A stretch of DNA of 64,000 bases from Pseudoalteromonas sp. Scap06 (GTDB lineage Bacteria; Pseudomonadota; Gammaproteobacteria; Enterobacterales; Alteromonadaceae), in contig NZ_CP041330.1 in assembly GCF_013394165.1 (NCBI RefSeq), positions 744,001 through 808,000 of the forward strand. The letters are read 5' to 3'. Position 1 is the stretch's first letter. Each line of letters begins with the position of its first letter. Shown here one piece after another: positions 35,364 to 45,400 of this stretch. A program made the position numbers and the translations under genes. The notes beneath the pieces were generated by a model. That model searched no databases. It saw nothing but the letters and a program-made list of their open reading frames with translations, and was not told the origin of the DNA.

Positions 35364-35762
35364 ATGCGCGAAACATCATTTACCTTAGCCCCAGAGCTGA
35401 CAAGAGATTGTATTGAACTGGCCGATTGGCCTCTTTGTAAGGTATTACTACTAAATGACAGCCAATACCCATGGTTTATATTAGTTCCTAGAATAGCGGG
35501 TTTAAAAGAGATAATAGATTTAACCGAGCAGCAACAAATCACTTATTTACAAGAGTCGGCTAAGCTCAGCCATTTATTAATTGAGGTGTTTAATCCTGAT
35601 AAGTTAAATGTGGCCGCGCTTGGCAATATGGTTCCGCAATTACATATTCATCATATAGCGCGTTTTAAAACAGATATTGCATGGCCTGCGCCGGTATGGG
35701 GCAAGTTTCCAAGTGTCCCTTATACTAATGAGCAGATAGAGCAATTAAAAACGCATTTTTAA
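35364..35762 (+). CDS. HIT-family nucleotide-binding protein
   Basis: 132 aa. Histidine triad variant QLHIHHIARF (about 98) with preceding GNMVPQ, and ILVPRIAGLKEIIDL near residue 40. Typical of the short proteobacterial HIT branch (Galactose-1-phosphate uridylyltransferase-like fold) that hydrolyses nucleotide phosphoramidates. Divergent from the DPP-IV gene across about 107 nt. Confidence 0.85.
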   Translation: MRETSFTLAPELTRDCIELADWPLCKVLLLNDSQYPWFILVPRIAGLKEIIDLTEQQQITYLQESAKLSHLLIEVFNPDKLNVAALGNMVPQLHIHHIARFKTDIAWPAPVWGKFPSVPYTNEQIEQLKTHF

Positions 35763-35792
35763 AATCAGAATGGGTTACTTTGAGGAGATAGT

Positions 35793-36323
35793 ATGAAATT
35801 AATAAAACAACTCTGCACTAGTGTATTTATAGCAGCCATTGCTGTTTCAACAGTAATAGCGAGCGAGCAGCCGGTAGCTACGGATGTAGTAAATAACGTT
35901 AGCATTAAAAACTTTGCAGCACATAACAACCTGATTTTTTCAGCAGCGCAACCGACTAAAGAGCAGTTTAAGCAATTATCGCAAGCCAAGGTAAAGCATG
36001 TTATTAATTTACGTGCAGCAGATGAGCAAGACTGGGATGAAGGCGCGTTAGTCAACTCTTTAGGAATGAGCTACCACTTAATTGAGATTGCGGGTGCAAA
36101 AGACGTAAACACTGATAATGCAAAGCAGTTAGCCAATCTTTTAGAGCAACTTAAAGGTGAGTCGGTGGTTGTTCATTGTGCAAGTAGCAACCGTGTTGGC
36201 GCGTTAATGGCTATTTCAGCCCATCAGCAAGGTACAGATATAAAGTATGCGATTGAAATCGGTAAGCAGTGGGGAATGGCAAGCCTTGAACCGGTTGTAC
36301 GCAAAGTGATGAATGACAAATAA
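35793..36323 (+). CDS. DUF442-type phosphatase, exported
   Basis: 176 aa. N-terminal signal peptide (LCTSVFIAAIAVSTVIASEQ). The phosphatase-like domain starts at IFSAAQPTKEQFKQL and contains the loop VVHCASSNRVGALMA (C-x4-R spacing typical of the DUF442/BLH branch rather than classical C-x5-R). Unknown periplasmic substrate. 30 nt after the HIT gene with GAGGAG, so possibly the same transcript. Confidence 0.75.
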   Translation: MKLIKQLCTSVFIAAIAVSTVIASEQPVATDVVNNVSIKNFAAHNNLIFSAAQPTKEQFKQLSQAKVKHVINLRAADEQDWDEGALVNSLGMSYHLIEIAGAKDVNTDNAKQLANLLEQLKGESVVVHCASSNRVGALMAISAHQQGTDIKYAIEIGKQWGMASLEPVVRKVMNDK

Positions 36324-36340
36324 GCATTCTGATAAGTAAT

Positions 36341-36369
36341 AAAAAAGCGTTACAATGTAACGCTTTTTT
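36341..36369. terminator. Bidirectional terminator between convergent genes
   Basis: AAAAAAGCGTTACA-A-TGTAACGCTTTTTT, between the stop codons of the phosphatase gene and the M49 peptidase gene. Confidence 0.85.
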
Positions 36370-36385
36370 ATTTAATTAGCTTTTG

Positions 36386-38086
36386 TTAATTAAGGCCAAG
36401 CACATCTTTGCCTTGTTTAAAGGTCACATCTACAGGGATGTTCGCTTTGCTTAACTTTTCTAAATCTTTAGCAAGTTCCGCTTTAATATCGCCATGAGTG
36501 GCAATAAGTTGATCTACTTTTTCGTAATCACCGTCACCTTGTAGAGTTAAAATAAGGCGCGATAACTTTGCCATAGCATCCCCCATTTTATCCATGTTGA
36601 TGCTATAAAGCCCGTCTTCATTTTTAGAAAAAGCACCTTCTTGAGCAAAAAAGTTAAAGCGGATCATGTTTGCTTTACCATGTGCACTTGAGGCACCGAA
36701 ACGCACTGAGCGGAAAATACCCGCCATAAAGGTGGTGTAGTAATCTTCTAACGTCCCTTCAGTGATCTCACCTTTTTTAAGTAACTGTTCAACCATGTAT
36801 AAACCAAGAATATCGGCTTTACCTTCTTCTAAAGCACTAGCGTGTTCTTGAAGTGATTGGCGAACGGTACCTTTACCCGTTAAGGTGTTTTTAATCCCTA
36901 AACCGTGAGCCACTTCATGGAACATGGTATTGGCAAAAAATGCATCAAAGGTAATGTGTTTGCGTTGCTCTGGCACAATTAACTGCTCTGAGATAGGCAC
37001 TAAAATTTTATCAAACTTCGCACGCATTGCGTTTTTAAGCTGTAAACGACGTGTGCCTTTTTCTAATTGCACTTGCTCATCATTGGGCAAGTTAATTGCA
37101 ATGGTTTTACTGCCAGCATTTGAGTGCCCAGCATAATAAACAACATCATAGGCATTTAAGTCGGCATCTGAGCCCGGTACTTCTTGCTTGTATTTGCTAT
37201 CGACAGGTAAGCCTTTTTGCAGCTCAGGTAAAAACGCTGCAAATTTCGCTAGTCGCTCGCTCCACTTTAAATCTTTAATAAGAACATACGATTCATAAGC
37301 TGCGCGGTAACCAAATAATTGGTCTTCGTAGTTTTCAATTGGGCCAATAACCACATCAATTGGATTATTTTTCATATCCATCCAAGCGAAGTCAGAGGCT
37401 TGGAAGTCATCGCTTTGTATTGCGTCAGCTCGTAAGTTTAAGTAGTTGGCGAATTCTTGATCGTCGGCTAGTTTGCTGGCTTCTCTAAGTAACTCTGCAG
37501 CTTGAGCAAGCTCTACTGCATACTCTTCTGAATAAGGTGTGCTGTATAAATTACCAAGCTCATCGCGTTTAATCAGTGAGTAAAGACCTGTTTTATCTTT
37601 TACATCAGCGTTAGTAAGCTCTTCTTTGGTGATGTCGGCTGGGTAAAAGCCTGCACCAAGCGGTTTTTCTTTATAGCCTGATAAGAATACTTCATCGCCG
37701 TTTAAGCGATCCCATGGGCCATAGTTAATATCAGCAAACTGACGTACTTTTTCATCATCTAGTTGTGCTAAAAAGTCTTTTTTATCTTTACCAAATGCTT
37801 GCTTCCAGAATAAATCATCCATAATTTTTGAAGCATCAATAAGTTTAGCTACCATAGCTTTTTGATTGTCAGACAAGTGTGATAAGTCACTTTGTAAACT
37901 AAAGTCTGTGTATATGTCTAAGCGTTGACGGTCAATATTAATAAGCGCTGGCCCAGAAGGCGTTTGAGAAGCCGTTGGCGCTGAGCTTTGCGGCGTATTA
38001 CTTGAAGACGGTGCTTGCTCAGAGCAGGCACTAAGAAAAACGATGCCAGAGAGCAGTATTGCTTGGCTAATTTTATTTAAGATCAT
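36386..38086 (-). CDS. M49-like zinc metallopeptidase, lipoprotein
   Basis: 566 aa. Lipoprotein signal (SGIVFLSAC, lipobox LSAC) followed by a Ser/Thr/Pro-rich linker. Zinc site HEVAHG in NTMFHEVAHGLGIKN (about residue 388, five-residue HExxH form) and second motif ALEEGKADILGLYM (about 420) supplying the third ligand, as in dipeptidyl-peptidase III relatives. Processes peptides at the cell envelope. Placed by motif; sometimes annotated as a Nudix or hydrolase-like protein in databases. Confidence 0.75.
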   Translation of the reverse strand: MILNKISQAILLSGIVFLSACSEQAPSSSNTPQSSAPTASQTPSGPALINIDRQRLDIYTDFSLQSDLSHLSDNQKAMVAKLIDASKIMDDLFWKQAFGKDKKDFLAQLDDEKVRQFADINYGPWDRLNGDEVFLSGYKEKPLGAGFYPADITKEELTNADVKDKTGLYSLIKRDELGNLYSTPYSEEYAVELAQAAELLREASKLADDQEFANYLNLRADAIQSDDFQASDFAWMDMKNNPIDVVIGPIENYEDQLFGYRAAYESYVLIKDLKWSERLAKFAAFLPELQKGLPVDSKYKQEVPGSDADLNAYDVVYYAGHSNAGSKTIAINLPNDEQVQLEKGTRRLQLKNAMRAKFDKILVPISEQLIVPEQRKHITFDAFFANTMFHEVAHGLGIKNTLTGKGTVRQSLQEHASALEEGKADILGLYMVEQLLKKGEITEGTLEDYYTTFMAGIFRSVRFGASSAHGKANMIRFNFFAQEGAFSKNEDGLYSINMDKMGDAMAKLSRLILTLQGDGDYEKVDQLIATHGDIKAELAKDLEKLSKANIPVDVTFKQGKDVLGLN

Positions 38087-38367
38087 TATATTGCCTTTAA
38101 AAAGTCTATTTTATAACTTGTATACTGTAAGTTAAGGTACTGAAGCGTGTTAATGTGCCTTAGCATGTTTGCATTAAAGCAAAACCCACTAGCAAATAGC
38201 AAGTATTAGGCGTTAGTGCGCATAAATCAGTGAGGCACTAGTAAATAATCAATAATTATCTACAATTTTTTCTACTTTGGGTATATGTTTAGTACTGCTA
38301 AGCTTTGAAATAATTAATAATATAAGACTTGCTGTAAAGTGTAGGTCATTAAGCAAAGGGATATTTT

Positions 38368-39207
38368 ATGTCTACAGAAAATGCCTTACTCACAATTTTG
38401 GTTGACAGAATTAACAACGACACACTGGTGTTACCTACGTTACCAGAGGTAGCGATTAAGGTTCGTCAAGCCGCTGACAATCCAGATGTAAATTTGATGC
38501 AAATGTCAGATGCAATAGCACATGACCCTGCACTGTCTGCGCGAATGATTAAAGTAGCAAATAGTGCCATTATGGGTCGTGCTGTAAAGGTGTCTAACTT
38601 ACATCAAGCAGTGACACGTATTGGCTTAAGGCAAATAAAAAATATAGCTACAGCCATGGCAATGGAGCAGCTGTTTGTATCTAATAATGAGCTAATAAAG
38701 GGATACATGGGCAAGGCGTGGCAAAAAACGCTGCATGTGGCCTCGCATTCTATTTCATTGATGGAGTTTTATTTAAAAAGAAATACTCACACTTCGCTTA
38801 ACCGTGATGCCATTACACTAGCTTCATTGGTTTATAATATTGGGGTGTTACCGATTTTAACTGAGGCTGAGCGACACCCAGAAGTGTTTGCCAATCCGAG
38901 TTTTTTAGCGCACGCAATTCAACGCTTAAGCGGTAAAATTGGCGGCTCAATTATGAAAGCATGGGAATTCCCAGACGTGTTTGCAGAAGTTGCACAGCAC
39001 TGGGCTGATGTTAACTATCGCTCTACTGAAGTGAGTTACATCGACTTTATTCGCATTGGTGCAATCCTTGAGGGAACCCTACAAGTATCAGATAAATCTG
39101 CGGCGCTACAAACCTATATTGATAAAGGCATTTTTCCTTCATTAGAAATGTTAGAGAGTGAGGAATACTTGCATATGGTTGAAGACGTAAAAGAAATGTT
39201 TAGCTAA
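38368..39207 (+). CDS. HDOD-domain signalling protein
   Basis: 279 aa, almost entirely one HDOD domain: LPTLPEVAIKVRQAADNPDV, DPALSARMIKVANSA, HQAVTRIGLRQIKNIATAMA. HDOD is an HD-related domain without the metal ligands, acting in chemotaxis, biofilm or c-di-GMP-linked regulation. RBS GGGAT before ATG. Single gene. Confidence 0.85.
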   Translation: MSTENALLTILVDRINNDTLVLPTLPEVAIKVRQAADNPDVNLMQMSDAIAHDPALSARMIKVANSAIMGRAVKVSNLHQAVTRIGLRQIKNIATAMAMEQLFVSNNELIKGYMGKAWQKTLHVASHSISLMEFYLKRNTHTSLNRDAITLASLVYNIGVLPILTEAERHPEVFANPSFLAHAIQRLSGKIGGSIMKAWEFPDVFAEVAQHWADVNYRSTEVSYIDFIRIGAILEGTLQVSDKSAALQTYIDKGIFPSLEMLESEEYLHMVEDVKEMFS

Positions 39208-39220
39208 ATTTTTGAACAAT

Positions 39221-39250
39221 AAAAAGCACGATTAGTATCGTGCTTTTTTA
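39221..39250. terminator. Bidirectional terminator between HDOD gene and rdgC
   Basis: AAAAAGCACGAT, TAGT loop, ATCGTGCTTTTTT; lies between convergent stop codons. Confidence 0.85.
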
Positions 39251-39267
39251 TTTGTTTAATAAAGCTT

Positions 39268-40179
39268 TTACGCTAAATCGTCTGCATCACCTAAGCCTTG
39301 AGTAAGCTCTTCAAGAAGCAGTTTTATTTCCTCAGATGCAAGAATAAAGTCAGCGTCTAGTTTAACCGCCATATCTTCTTTAGGAATATCGGCATTTTCT
39401 TCTTTAAGTGTTTCGCTATAGCTTAAACGTTTAATTGAACCATCGTTTTGTAGCATAAACTTAACGCGTTCTTGCCAATCCAAGGCAAGCTTAGTGACGC
39501 GTTTACCACTTTCAAGGTGCGATTTTACTTCGTCACACGCTAAGTCATGGCCTTTAAGCTTAACTTGGGCTCCACTGTCATCCGCTTCTTCAAGCTCAGC
39601 ATCAGAGCCTATAGCGAAGCCCTCTGGAGTACTAAAGTTAGTAAGCCAGTCAGTTAAAAACACATCTAAATCATAGTTAGCAAACGCAGGAACAACGGGT
39701 AGCGTACCTAATGATTTACGTAGTAACGCCAGAAGCTCTTCAGCTTTATTAAAGCTTGCGCTATTAACTACAACCCAACCATTTTCCTGGTCTATGAACG
39801 CAAACTGTAGGCTCGACTTTTTAAATGCTTGTGGCAGTAGCGTGTGCAAGATGTTTTCTTTTAATTCATCTTTTTCTTTTTTCTTTACTGGTCGATTTTC
39901 TTCAGCTTCAATCTGATCAACCTTCTCTGCAACAAGCTCATTTATTACAGATGCCGGTAACACTTTCTCTTCACGCTTGGCACACACTAAAATGCTTTTT
40001 TGTGAAAAGTGAGACAAAGTTTCACCATGTTTACCAAATGCTTTTGTCCAGCCAAATGTCGCCAACTCTTGGCCAGTACATGGACGAAATAGATCTTGTT
40101 CTAACGCCTTGTCAAAGTCTTCTTGAGTGTACGAAACGTCTTGTTTAAAGCGATAGCATATAAGGTTACTAAACCACAT
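39268..40179 (-). CDS. rdgC: Recombination-associated protein RdgC
   Basis: 303 aa from the ATG at 40179, because RdgC proteins begin M(L)WFxNLxxYRF and here MWFSNLICYRF starts at the sixth codon of the longer frame. Further conserved features are FRPCTGQELATFGWTKAFG and the C-terminal region. Forms a ring around duplex DNA and limits RecA activity. The gene stands alone between convergent terminator and the histidine kinase gene. Confidence 0.9.
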   Translation of the reverse strand: MWFSNLICYRFKQDVSYTQEDFDKALEQDLFRPCTGQELATFGWTKAFGKHGETLSHFSQKSILVCAKREEKVLPASVINELVAEKVDQIEAEENRPVKKKEKDELKENILHTLLPQAFKKSSLQFAFIDQENGWVVVNSASFNKAEELLALLRKSLGTLPVVPAFANYDLDVFLTDWLTNFSTPEGFAIGSDAELEEADDSGAQVKLKGHDLACDEVKSHLESGKRVTKLALDWQERVKFMLQNDGSIKRLSYSETLKEENADIPKEDMAVKLDADFILASEEIKLLLEELTQGLGDADDLA

Positions 40180-40220
40180 AGGGAAATGATCCATTTAAAA
40201 AATTTGTGCAATCATAGCAA

Positions 40221-40246
40221 TAAAAGCCGCTTCTAGAAACGGCTAA
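40221..40246 (-). terminator. Hairpin at the end of the histidine kinase gene
   Basis: Minus strand AGCCG TTTCTAGAAG CGGCTTTTATT, overlapping the last codons; likely a weak terminator before rdgC. Confidence 0.45.
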
Positions 40247-42009
40247 TCGAGTTTAAAAAGTGGCAGGGGGGATGACATATTTTTAGGGAACGAAATTCGG
40301 TAATGTAACCCTTGGTCGGGTTCACTGCTGACTTCAATTTTGCCATTGAGTGTTTGTTTTACGAGGTTAAAAATAATGTGAGCACCTAAGCCGCTGCCAC
40401 CTTCATCACGCTTTGTGGTGAAGAATGGGTCAAATAAACGCTTAAGTTGTGCCGGTTTCAACCCGATACCATTATCTTGGTAATTAATGACTAAGTCGTT
40501 TTCATCGGTATTTACATCTATGGTAATTTGGCCACTGTTTATATTTTCAAAGCCATGCAGTAATGAATTCATAATTAAGTTAGTAAATATTTGGCTGATC
40601 ACCCCCGCAGGTAAATTAATAATTAAATCATCAGGGCAATGCAGGCGAATGCTATGGGATGTTTTTTTAATTTGCGGGTGTAAAGAACGTATAACCTCAT
40701 TAATGTAATCCTTAAAGTTAATGGTTCTTAGCGCCTCACTGGCTTGATCAACTGCGATTTGTTTAAAGCTCGTGATTAAGTCAGATGCGCGCTCTAAATT
40801 GTGAGAGAGTAGCTGAGCACTTTGTGCAGCATCATTAATAAAGCTCTCCAGTGCTGAAGAGGATAGCGATTTGTTTTTAAACGCAGTTTCTATTTCAGTT
40901 AAACGCTCATGTAAAAATGAAGTCGCAGTTACGCCGATACCAATAGGGGTATTAATTTCATGAGTAATACCCGCCACTAAACCGCCTAATACCGCCATTT
41001 TTTCTGAGCCAACAAGCTGCTCTTGCGCAAAGCTTAGTTCATCGAGTGAGTTTTGTAGTTGGGTTTGTTTACTTAGCAGCTCTTGCTCAGTTTGCTTTCG
41101 TAGGTCAACTTCTTCAGTTAATACTGCTTTTTGGCGTTCGAGTTCATATTTTTGTTGCTGTAGGTCGATCATTGCTTGGCTAAGGTTTGATGTTTTACGC
41201 GCTACATCTTGTTCAAGCTGCAAATTTTGTTGATCTAGTTTTTGATTACTTTCGATTAGGTCATTCTGGGTTTGCTTTAACTCTTTTTTATACTCAACAA
41301 CTTTAGAGATCAAATTGTTAAAAGAGCGCTCCATTACTTTTAGTTCGTTATTTTCGTCAGTGACAATTTTAACGCGCTGGCCATCGAGCTCTTCTAATTC
41401 AAGGTATTCAATTTGTTCAGTAAGTTGTGTGAGTGGCTCCGTTAGCAGCTTTCTAAATGCGATTAAAAACAAGATGATTAAAAAGGTGGTTTTAATCATG
41501 GCGTTGCCAATTAAAAAGTAAATAGAGAGCATGATGCGACTAAAGATCACGTCGCGGCTAGAAAATAAAGTCACATCACCTACTTGGGTGGCGCGACCTG
41601 AAAATTCAAAAATAAGCGGAAATGTATAACCAAATAAACCTGCTTTGGCGTCTTCTACAATCACGTCTTCTTGGACAAGTTGCTGACTATATAGGTTGTG
41701 AATGTTTAGCGCGCGGCCTAATTGAGAAATAATAGCGCCGTTATCATCACGAATAATAACCCCTTCAACCATAGGTATATCAAGTAATCCTTCTGCGGTT
41801 GTTGTGGTTTGTTTTATATTTAACTCCCAAATTGCTCGGGTTAGACTTCTACCAAATGTTTTTTGCAGTGTGCCGAGCTCATCGCGTATGTAATCTTTGG
41901 TATTAACATACTCTGCGAAGATTTGTCCGCAGGTCACCACAAAAGTCAGTATAAAATAAACCGATAAAACTCGTGTGAGTAACTTTGTTGAAAGACTTTT
42001 TTGCGGCAT
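40243..42009 (-). CDS. Membrane sensor histidine kinase
   Basis: 588 aa. N-terminal TM, periplasmic sensor region of about 130 residues, second TM (ISIYFLIGNAMIKTTFLIIL region), HAMP-like segment, long coiled coil (about 230-345), then HisKA with phospho-acceptor His in AGITHEINTPIG and HATPase_c with N box FTNLIMNSLLHGF, G1 YQDNGIGL, G2 GGSGLGAHI. The HEIN-type His box is typical of kinases with long coiled coils. Divergent from a CheY-like gene across 367 nt; pairing is plausible, not shown. Confidence 0.88.
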   Translation of the reverse strand: MPQKSLSTKLLTRVLSVYFILTFVVTCGQIFAEYVNTKDYIRDELGTLQKTFGRSLTRAIWELNIKQTTTTAEGLLDIPMVEGVIIRDDNGAIISQLGRALNIHNLYSQQLVQEDVIVEDAKAGLFGYTFPLIFEFSGRATQVGDVTLFSSRDVIFSRIMLSIYFLIGNAMIKTTFLIILFLIAFRKLLTEPLTQLTEQIEYLELEELDGQRVKIVTDENNELKVMERSFNNLISKVVEYKKELKQTQNDLIESNQKLDQQNLQLEQDVARKTSNLSQAMIDLQQQKYELERQKAVLTEEVDLRKQTEQELLSKQTQLQNSLDELSFAQEQLVGSEKMAVLGGLVAGITHEINTPIGIGVTATSFLHERLTEIETAFKNKSLSSSALESFINDAAQSAQLLSHNLERASDLITSFKQIAVDQASEALRTINFKDYINEVIRSLHPQIKKTSHSIRLHCPDDLIINLPAGVISQIFTNLIMNSLLHGFENINSGQITIDVNTDENDLVINYQDNGIGLKPAQLKRLFDPFFTTKRDEGGSGLGAHIIFNLVKQTLNGKIEVSSEPDQGLHYRISFPKNMSSPLPLFKLD

Positions 42010-42376
42010 GAGGGACTTGTATTTCCTTTAATTATTCAACTATTAGTGTACGCTTATAAACATTAGTTAATAAATCATTAAAAATAAACATATATTTTAT
42101 TATATTGTTATTTTGCGATCTTAAATAAGGATTACCTCATGAACTTAACAATCAAGCATAGTGTGTTTCGCTAGTTTGTTTTCAAATTAGGTAGAGTTAT
42201 TTTGCTAATTTTTATTGTGCATTAATGCACTTTATTGATAACGTTAGTAAAAGATACAGTAAATAACCTGCTCGCTACTTATGTTGGTTATATTTTTGAC
42301 TTTTTGCTGCCTGAGTAAGCAAATTAATTTTAGCGTGGGTTTAGGTGTTTTATATGAGTTTAATTAAATTGTCATT
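42010..42376. other. Gap between divergent kinase and response-regulator genes
   Basis: About 367 nt, AT-rich, probably with both promoters. A start-like AAGG...ATG with an 11-codon frame lies at about 42139; not convincing as a gene. Nothing else seen. Confidence 0.4.
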
Positions 42377-42745
42377 ATGATGCGTTTTTCTATTTTAGTC
42401 TGTGATGACTCAACTGTTGCTCGTAAACAAGTGATCCGCTGTTTAAATGAGTGTATTGATGCTGATATTCAACAGGCAACCAATGGTAAAGAAGCCTTGG
42501 CGTTATTACACCATAAGCATTTTGATCTCTTATGCCTCGATTTAACCATGCCTGAAGTGGATGGGATTGCAGTGCTTGAGCAGGTCAAAGCAAATAAAAT
42601 AGAAACTTATGTATTGGTAATTTCTGCAGATATTCAACAAAAAATGCGAGATCGCGTAGCGCAACTCGGCGCAATCGATTTTATTCACAAACCGATTAAT
42701 AAAGCACAACTTAACGACGTTTTGCATAAGTTTGGCATTTATTAA
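42377..42745 (+). CDS. CheY-like response regulator, single receiver domain
   Basis: 122 aa. Acid pair VCDDSTVARK, phospho-acceptor Asp in LLCLDLTMPEVDG (about 54), Ser/Thr in VLVISADIQ and Lys in FIHKPINKA. No output domain, so it acts by protein contact. ATG at 42377 or the next codon. Located 367 nt divergent from a histidine kinase. Confidence 0.88.
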   Translation: MMRFSILVCDDSTVARKQVIRCLNECIDADIQQATNGKEALALLHHKHFDLLCLDLTMPEVDGIAVLEQVKANKIETYVLVISADIQQKMRDRVAQLGAIDFIHKPINKAQLNDVLHKFGIY

Positions 42746-42825
42746 TAAAATTCATGATGAAAAAGACTGTTTTATCTTCTAATTTAGGGTTGACAGAATA
42801 GCCTTTGTTAAGGCAGTCTTAAGCT

Positions 42826-42885
42826 ATGAAAACATTTAGTCTTGTAACGACCATTATTATTACAACCACCATTCTTACTGGATAG
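42826..42885 (+). CDS. thrL: thr operon leader peptide
   Basis: 19-residue ORF with runs of Thr and Ile codons (VTTIIITTTILTG), the regulatory amino acids for the threonine/isoleucine operon. It precedes the attenuator hairpin at 42913 and thrA. Ribosome stalling at these codons when threonyl- or isoleucyl-tRNA is scarce is expected to allow read-through into thrABC. A TTGACA (42790-42795) upstream is a likely -35. Confidence 0.85.
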   Translation: MKTFSLVTTIIITTTILTG

Positions 42886-42912
42886 TGGCATAGGTCGGTG
42901 CAACAAATTTAA

Positions 42913-42946
42913 AGGCCTGTGTTCACTTAGAACACAGGCCTTTTTT
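42913..42946 (+). terminator. thr attenuator
   Basis: AGGCCTGTGTTC, five-nt loop, GAACACAGGCCT then TTTTT: a 12-bp GC-rich stem between the leader peptide and thrA. Confidence 0.85.
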
Positions 42947-42973
42947 CGTTTTATGGAATGAGGAAACATAAAA

Positions 42974-45391
42974 ATGCGCGTTTTAAAATTTGGTGGCTCA
43001 TCGCTCGCTGACTTTGCCTGTTTAGAGCAAGTAGCTGCTCTAGCTAAGGCACAATTAAAAGATGAAATGTTACTGGTGCTTTCAGCGCCTGGCGGTATGA
43101 CAGATTCGCTTGTTGCGCTGGCTAGTGCAGCAGAGCAGGGGCTGGATTTCAACCCGTTGTGGGATGCACTTGTTACCCGCTGCAATGCTTTAAAAGCAGC
43201 TGTAGAGGAAAAACAAGGAACAGTTCAAAACTGGCCAGACTTTAACGAATTGAAAAATAAGCTTGATGGGGTTGCACTTATTAAGTGTTGCCCAGACAAA
43301 ATCAGGGCTTTTATTATTAGCTTTGGTGAACGTGTTAGCGTATCGCTAATGCAAAGCTTACTAGCCGATCATAACGCGCATTATTTACAAGCAACAGACT
43401 GTATTGTTTCAACGGGTGGACACATTGACGCTGAGGCCGATTTAGTCGCCAGTAAAGCCCGTTTTCAAGCGGTACTAAAAGAGTCGCCAGCAACGGTTTA
43501 CATCATGCCTGGATTTACTGCAAGTAATGATAAAGGTGAGCTCACAACACTTGGTCGAAATGGCTCTGATTATTCAGCGGCGATTGCTGCAGCGTGTTTA
43601 GAGGCGCAAGTGTGCCAAATATGGACTGACGTTGATGGTGTATACAGCGCCGATCCGCGTTATATCAAAAAAGCCACTAAGGTTGATTTCCTATCTTACA
43701 AAGAGGCGATGGAGCTTTCTTATTTTGGCGCTAAAGTGTTGCACCCTAAAACTATCCTACCGTGTGCAAAAGCTGGAGTGCCATGCGAAATTAAAAACAC
43801 TCATAACCCAGATGCACAAGGCTCATTAATTAGTAACGATACGGTATCTGATGAGCCAGTAAAAGCACTCTCAAGCCTACAAAACTTAGCTATGTTGACC
43901 GTTTCAGGTCCTGGTATGAAGGGCAAAGTGGGTATGGCATCGAAAGTATTTAATGCATTAGCGCATGATAACGTGTCAATCGTCCTGATCACTCAATCAT
44001 CATGTGAATTTAGCATCAGTTTTTGTGTTCATGAAAGTGATTTAAACCTAGCGTTAAGTGCGTTGCAAGTGGCCTTTGACTTAGAGTCAAAAGCTGGCTT
44101 AATTGAGCCGGTAAATGTGCAACGTAATTTAGCAATAGTAACGTTAGTGGGCGATAACATGCGCGCTCATAAAGGCTTAGCGGCTAAGTTTTTTGCATCG
44201 CTTGCTCAAGCACAAGTTAACATTGTTGCTATAGCGCAAGACTCAACTGAAAGCGCTATTTCTGCGGTTATTGACGGTGAGTTGTGTAATGACGCGGTTA
44301 AAATCTGTCATGAAAACTTTTTCACTCATGTGCCTTCAATCGATGTGTTTTTATTGGGATGTGGCTTAGTCGGTCAAGAGCTAATAAACCAGCTTGAACG
44401 TCAACAAGCATGGCTTGAAAAGCGAAATATTAAATTAAACCTATACGGTGTGGCTAATTCTCGTCAATTACACCTTGATGGTGAAGGCATTGCTTTTGAT
44501 GATTGGCAACAAAAACTAACGCAATCAGAGCAAGCATTTGATTTAAAATTAGTAGAACAGTTTGTTAAGCAAAACCACTTGGTTAACCCTGTGCTAGTTG
44601 ATTGTACTTCATCAGATGCCTTGGCTTCGCAATACGTCGATTTTTTAAATGCGGGTTTCCACGTTGTGGCTGCCAATAAAAAAGCCACCACGAGCTCATA
44701 TACGTATTACCAAGATTTAATAGCAGCTACACATAAAAATAATCGTAAGTTTTTATACGAAACTAACGTAGGTGCAGGTTTACCTGTAATCGATAACTTG
44801 CAATCACTCTTTGGTGCTGGCGATGAATTACTTGAGTTTAGTGGTATTTTATCAGGCTCGCTTTCATACATGTTTGGTGCACTAGAAGATGGTTTATCAC
44901 TTTCTGAAGCAACAATTAAAGCCAAAGAAAGCGGGTTTACAGAGCCCGATCCGCGCGATGACTTATCGGGAACTGACGTAGCACGTAAACTACTTATCAT
45001 TGCCCGCGAAGCAGGTATGCAATTAGAGCTTAGCGATATTGAAGTGGAGTCGGTGTTACCACAAGGCTTCGCCCAAGGTGACAATGTTGAACAGTTTATG
45101 GCAAAGCTACCAAGTCTGGATGCTGACTTTAACGACCGTATTCAAAGTGCAGCGAGTGAAGGTAAAGTACTTCGCTACGTAGGCACAATTAAAAATGGTC
45201 ACTGTAAGGTCGGAATCGAAGCCGTGGATTCATCACACGCATTAAGTGTAATTCGTGATGGTGAAAATGCGCTGGCTATTTTAAGCCAATACTACCAACC
45301 GCGTCCGTTTGTAATTCGTGGTTATGGGGCAGGCTCTGCAGTAACTGCTGCGGGTGTATTTGCCGATATTCTTAAAACACTATCACGCTAG
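42974..45391 (+). CDS. thrA: Bifunctional aspartokinase / homoserine dehydrogenase I
   Basis: 805 aa, normal ThrA length. N-terminal kinase [14 protein letters not shown] and [15 protein letters not shown] regulatory domains in the middle ([40 protein letters not shown]), C-terminal homoserine dehydrogenase ([39 protein letters not shown]). Catalyses the first and third steps toward threonine; usually feedback inhibited by Thr. Confidence 0.97.
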   Translation: MRVLKFGGSSLADFACLEQVAALAKAQLKDEMLLVLSAPGGMTDSLVALASAAEQGLDFNPLWDALVTRCNALKAAVEEKQGTVQNWPDFNELKNKLDGVALIKCCPDKIRAFIISFGERVSVSLMQSLLADHNAHYLQATDCIVSTGGHIDAEADLVASKARFQAVLKESPATVYIMPGFTASNDKGELTTLGRNGSDYSAAIAAACLEAQVCQIWTDVDGVYSADPRYIKKATKVDFLSYKEAMELSYFGAKVLHPKTILPCAKAGVPCEIKNTHNPDAQGSLISNDTVSDEPVKALSSLQNLAMLTVSGPGMKGKVGMASKVFNALAHDNVSIVLITQSSCEFSISFCVHESDLNLALSALQVAFDLESKAGLIEPVNVQRNLAIVTLVGDNMRAHKGLAAKFFASLAQAQVNIVAIAQDSTESAISAVIDGELCNDAVKICHENFFTHVPSIDVFLLGCGLVGQELINQLERQQAWLEKRNIKLNLYGVANSRQLHLDGEGIAFDDWQQKLTQSEQAFDLKLVEQFVKQNHLVNPVLVDCTSSDALASQYVDFLNAGFHVVAANKKATTSSYTYYQDLIAATHKNNRKFLYETNVGAGLPVIDNLQSLFGAGDELLEFSGILSGSLSYMFGALEDGLSLSEATIKAKESGFTEPDPRDDLSGTDVARKLLIIAREAGMQLELSDIEVESVLPQGFAQGDNVEQFMAKLPSLDADFNDRIQSAASEGKVLRYVGTIKNGHCKVGIEAVDSSHALSVIRDGENALAILSQYYQPRPFVIRGYGAGSAVTAAGVFADILKTLSR

Positions 45392-45400
45392 GGGGCGGTT

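Noticed and set aside
42139..42174. ATG with AAGG upstream between kinase and response regulator
   Set aside because: Only 11 codons, not a leader peptide of a known kind; not supported as a gene.
42808..43185. Minus-strand 125-aa frame over thrL/thrA
   Set aside because: Antisense to leader peptide, attenuator and thrA, all of which are well supported.
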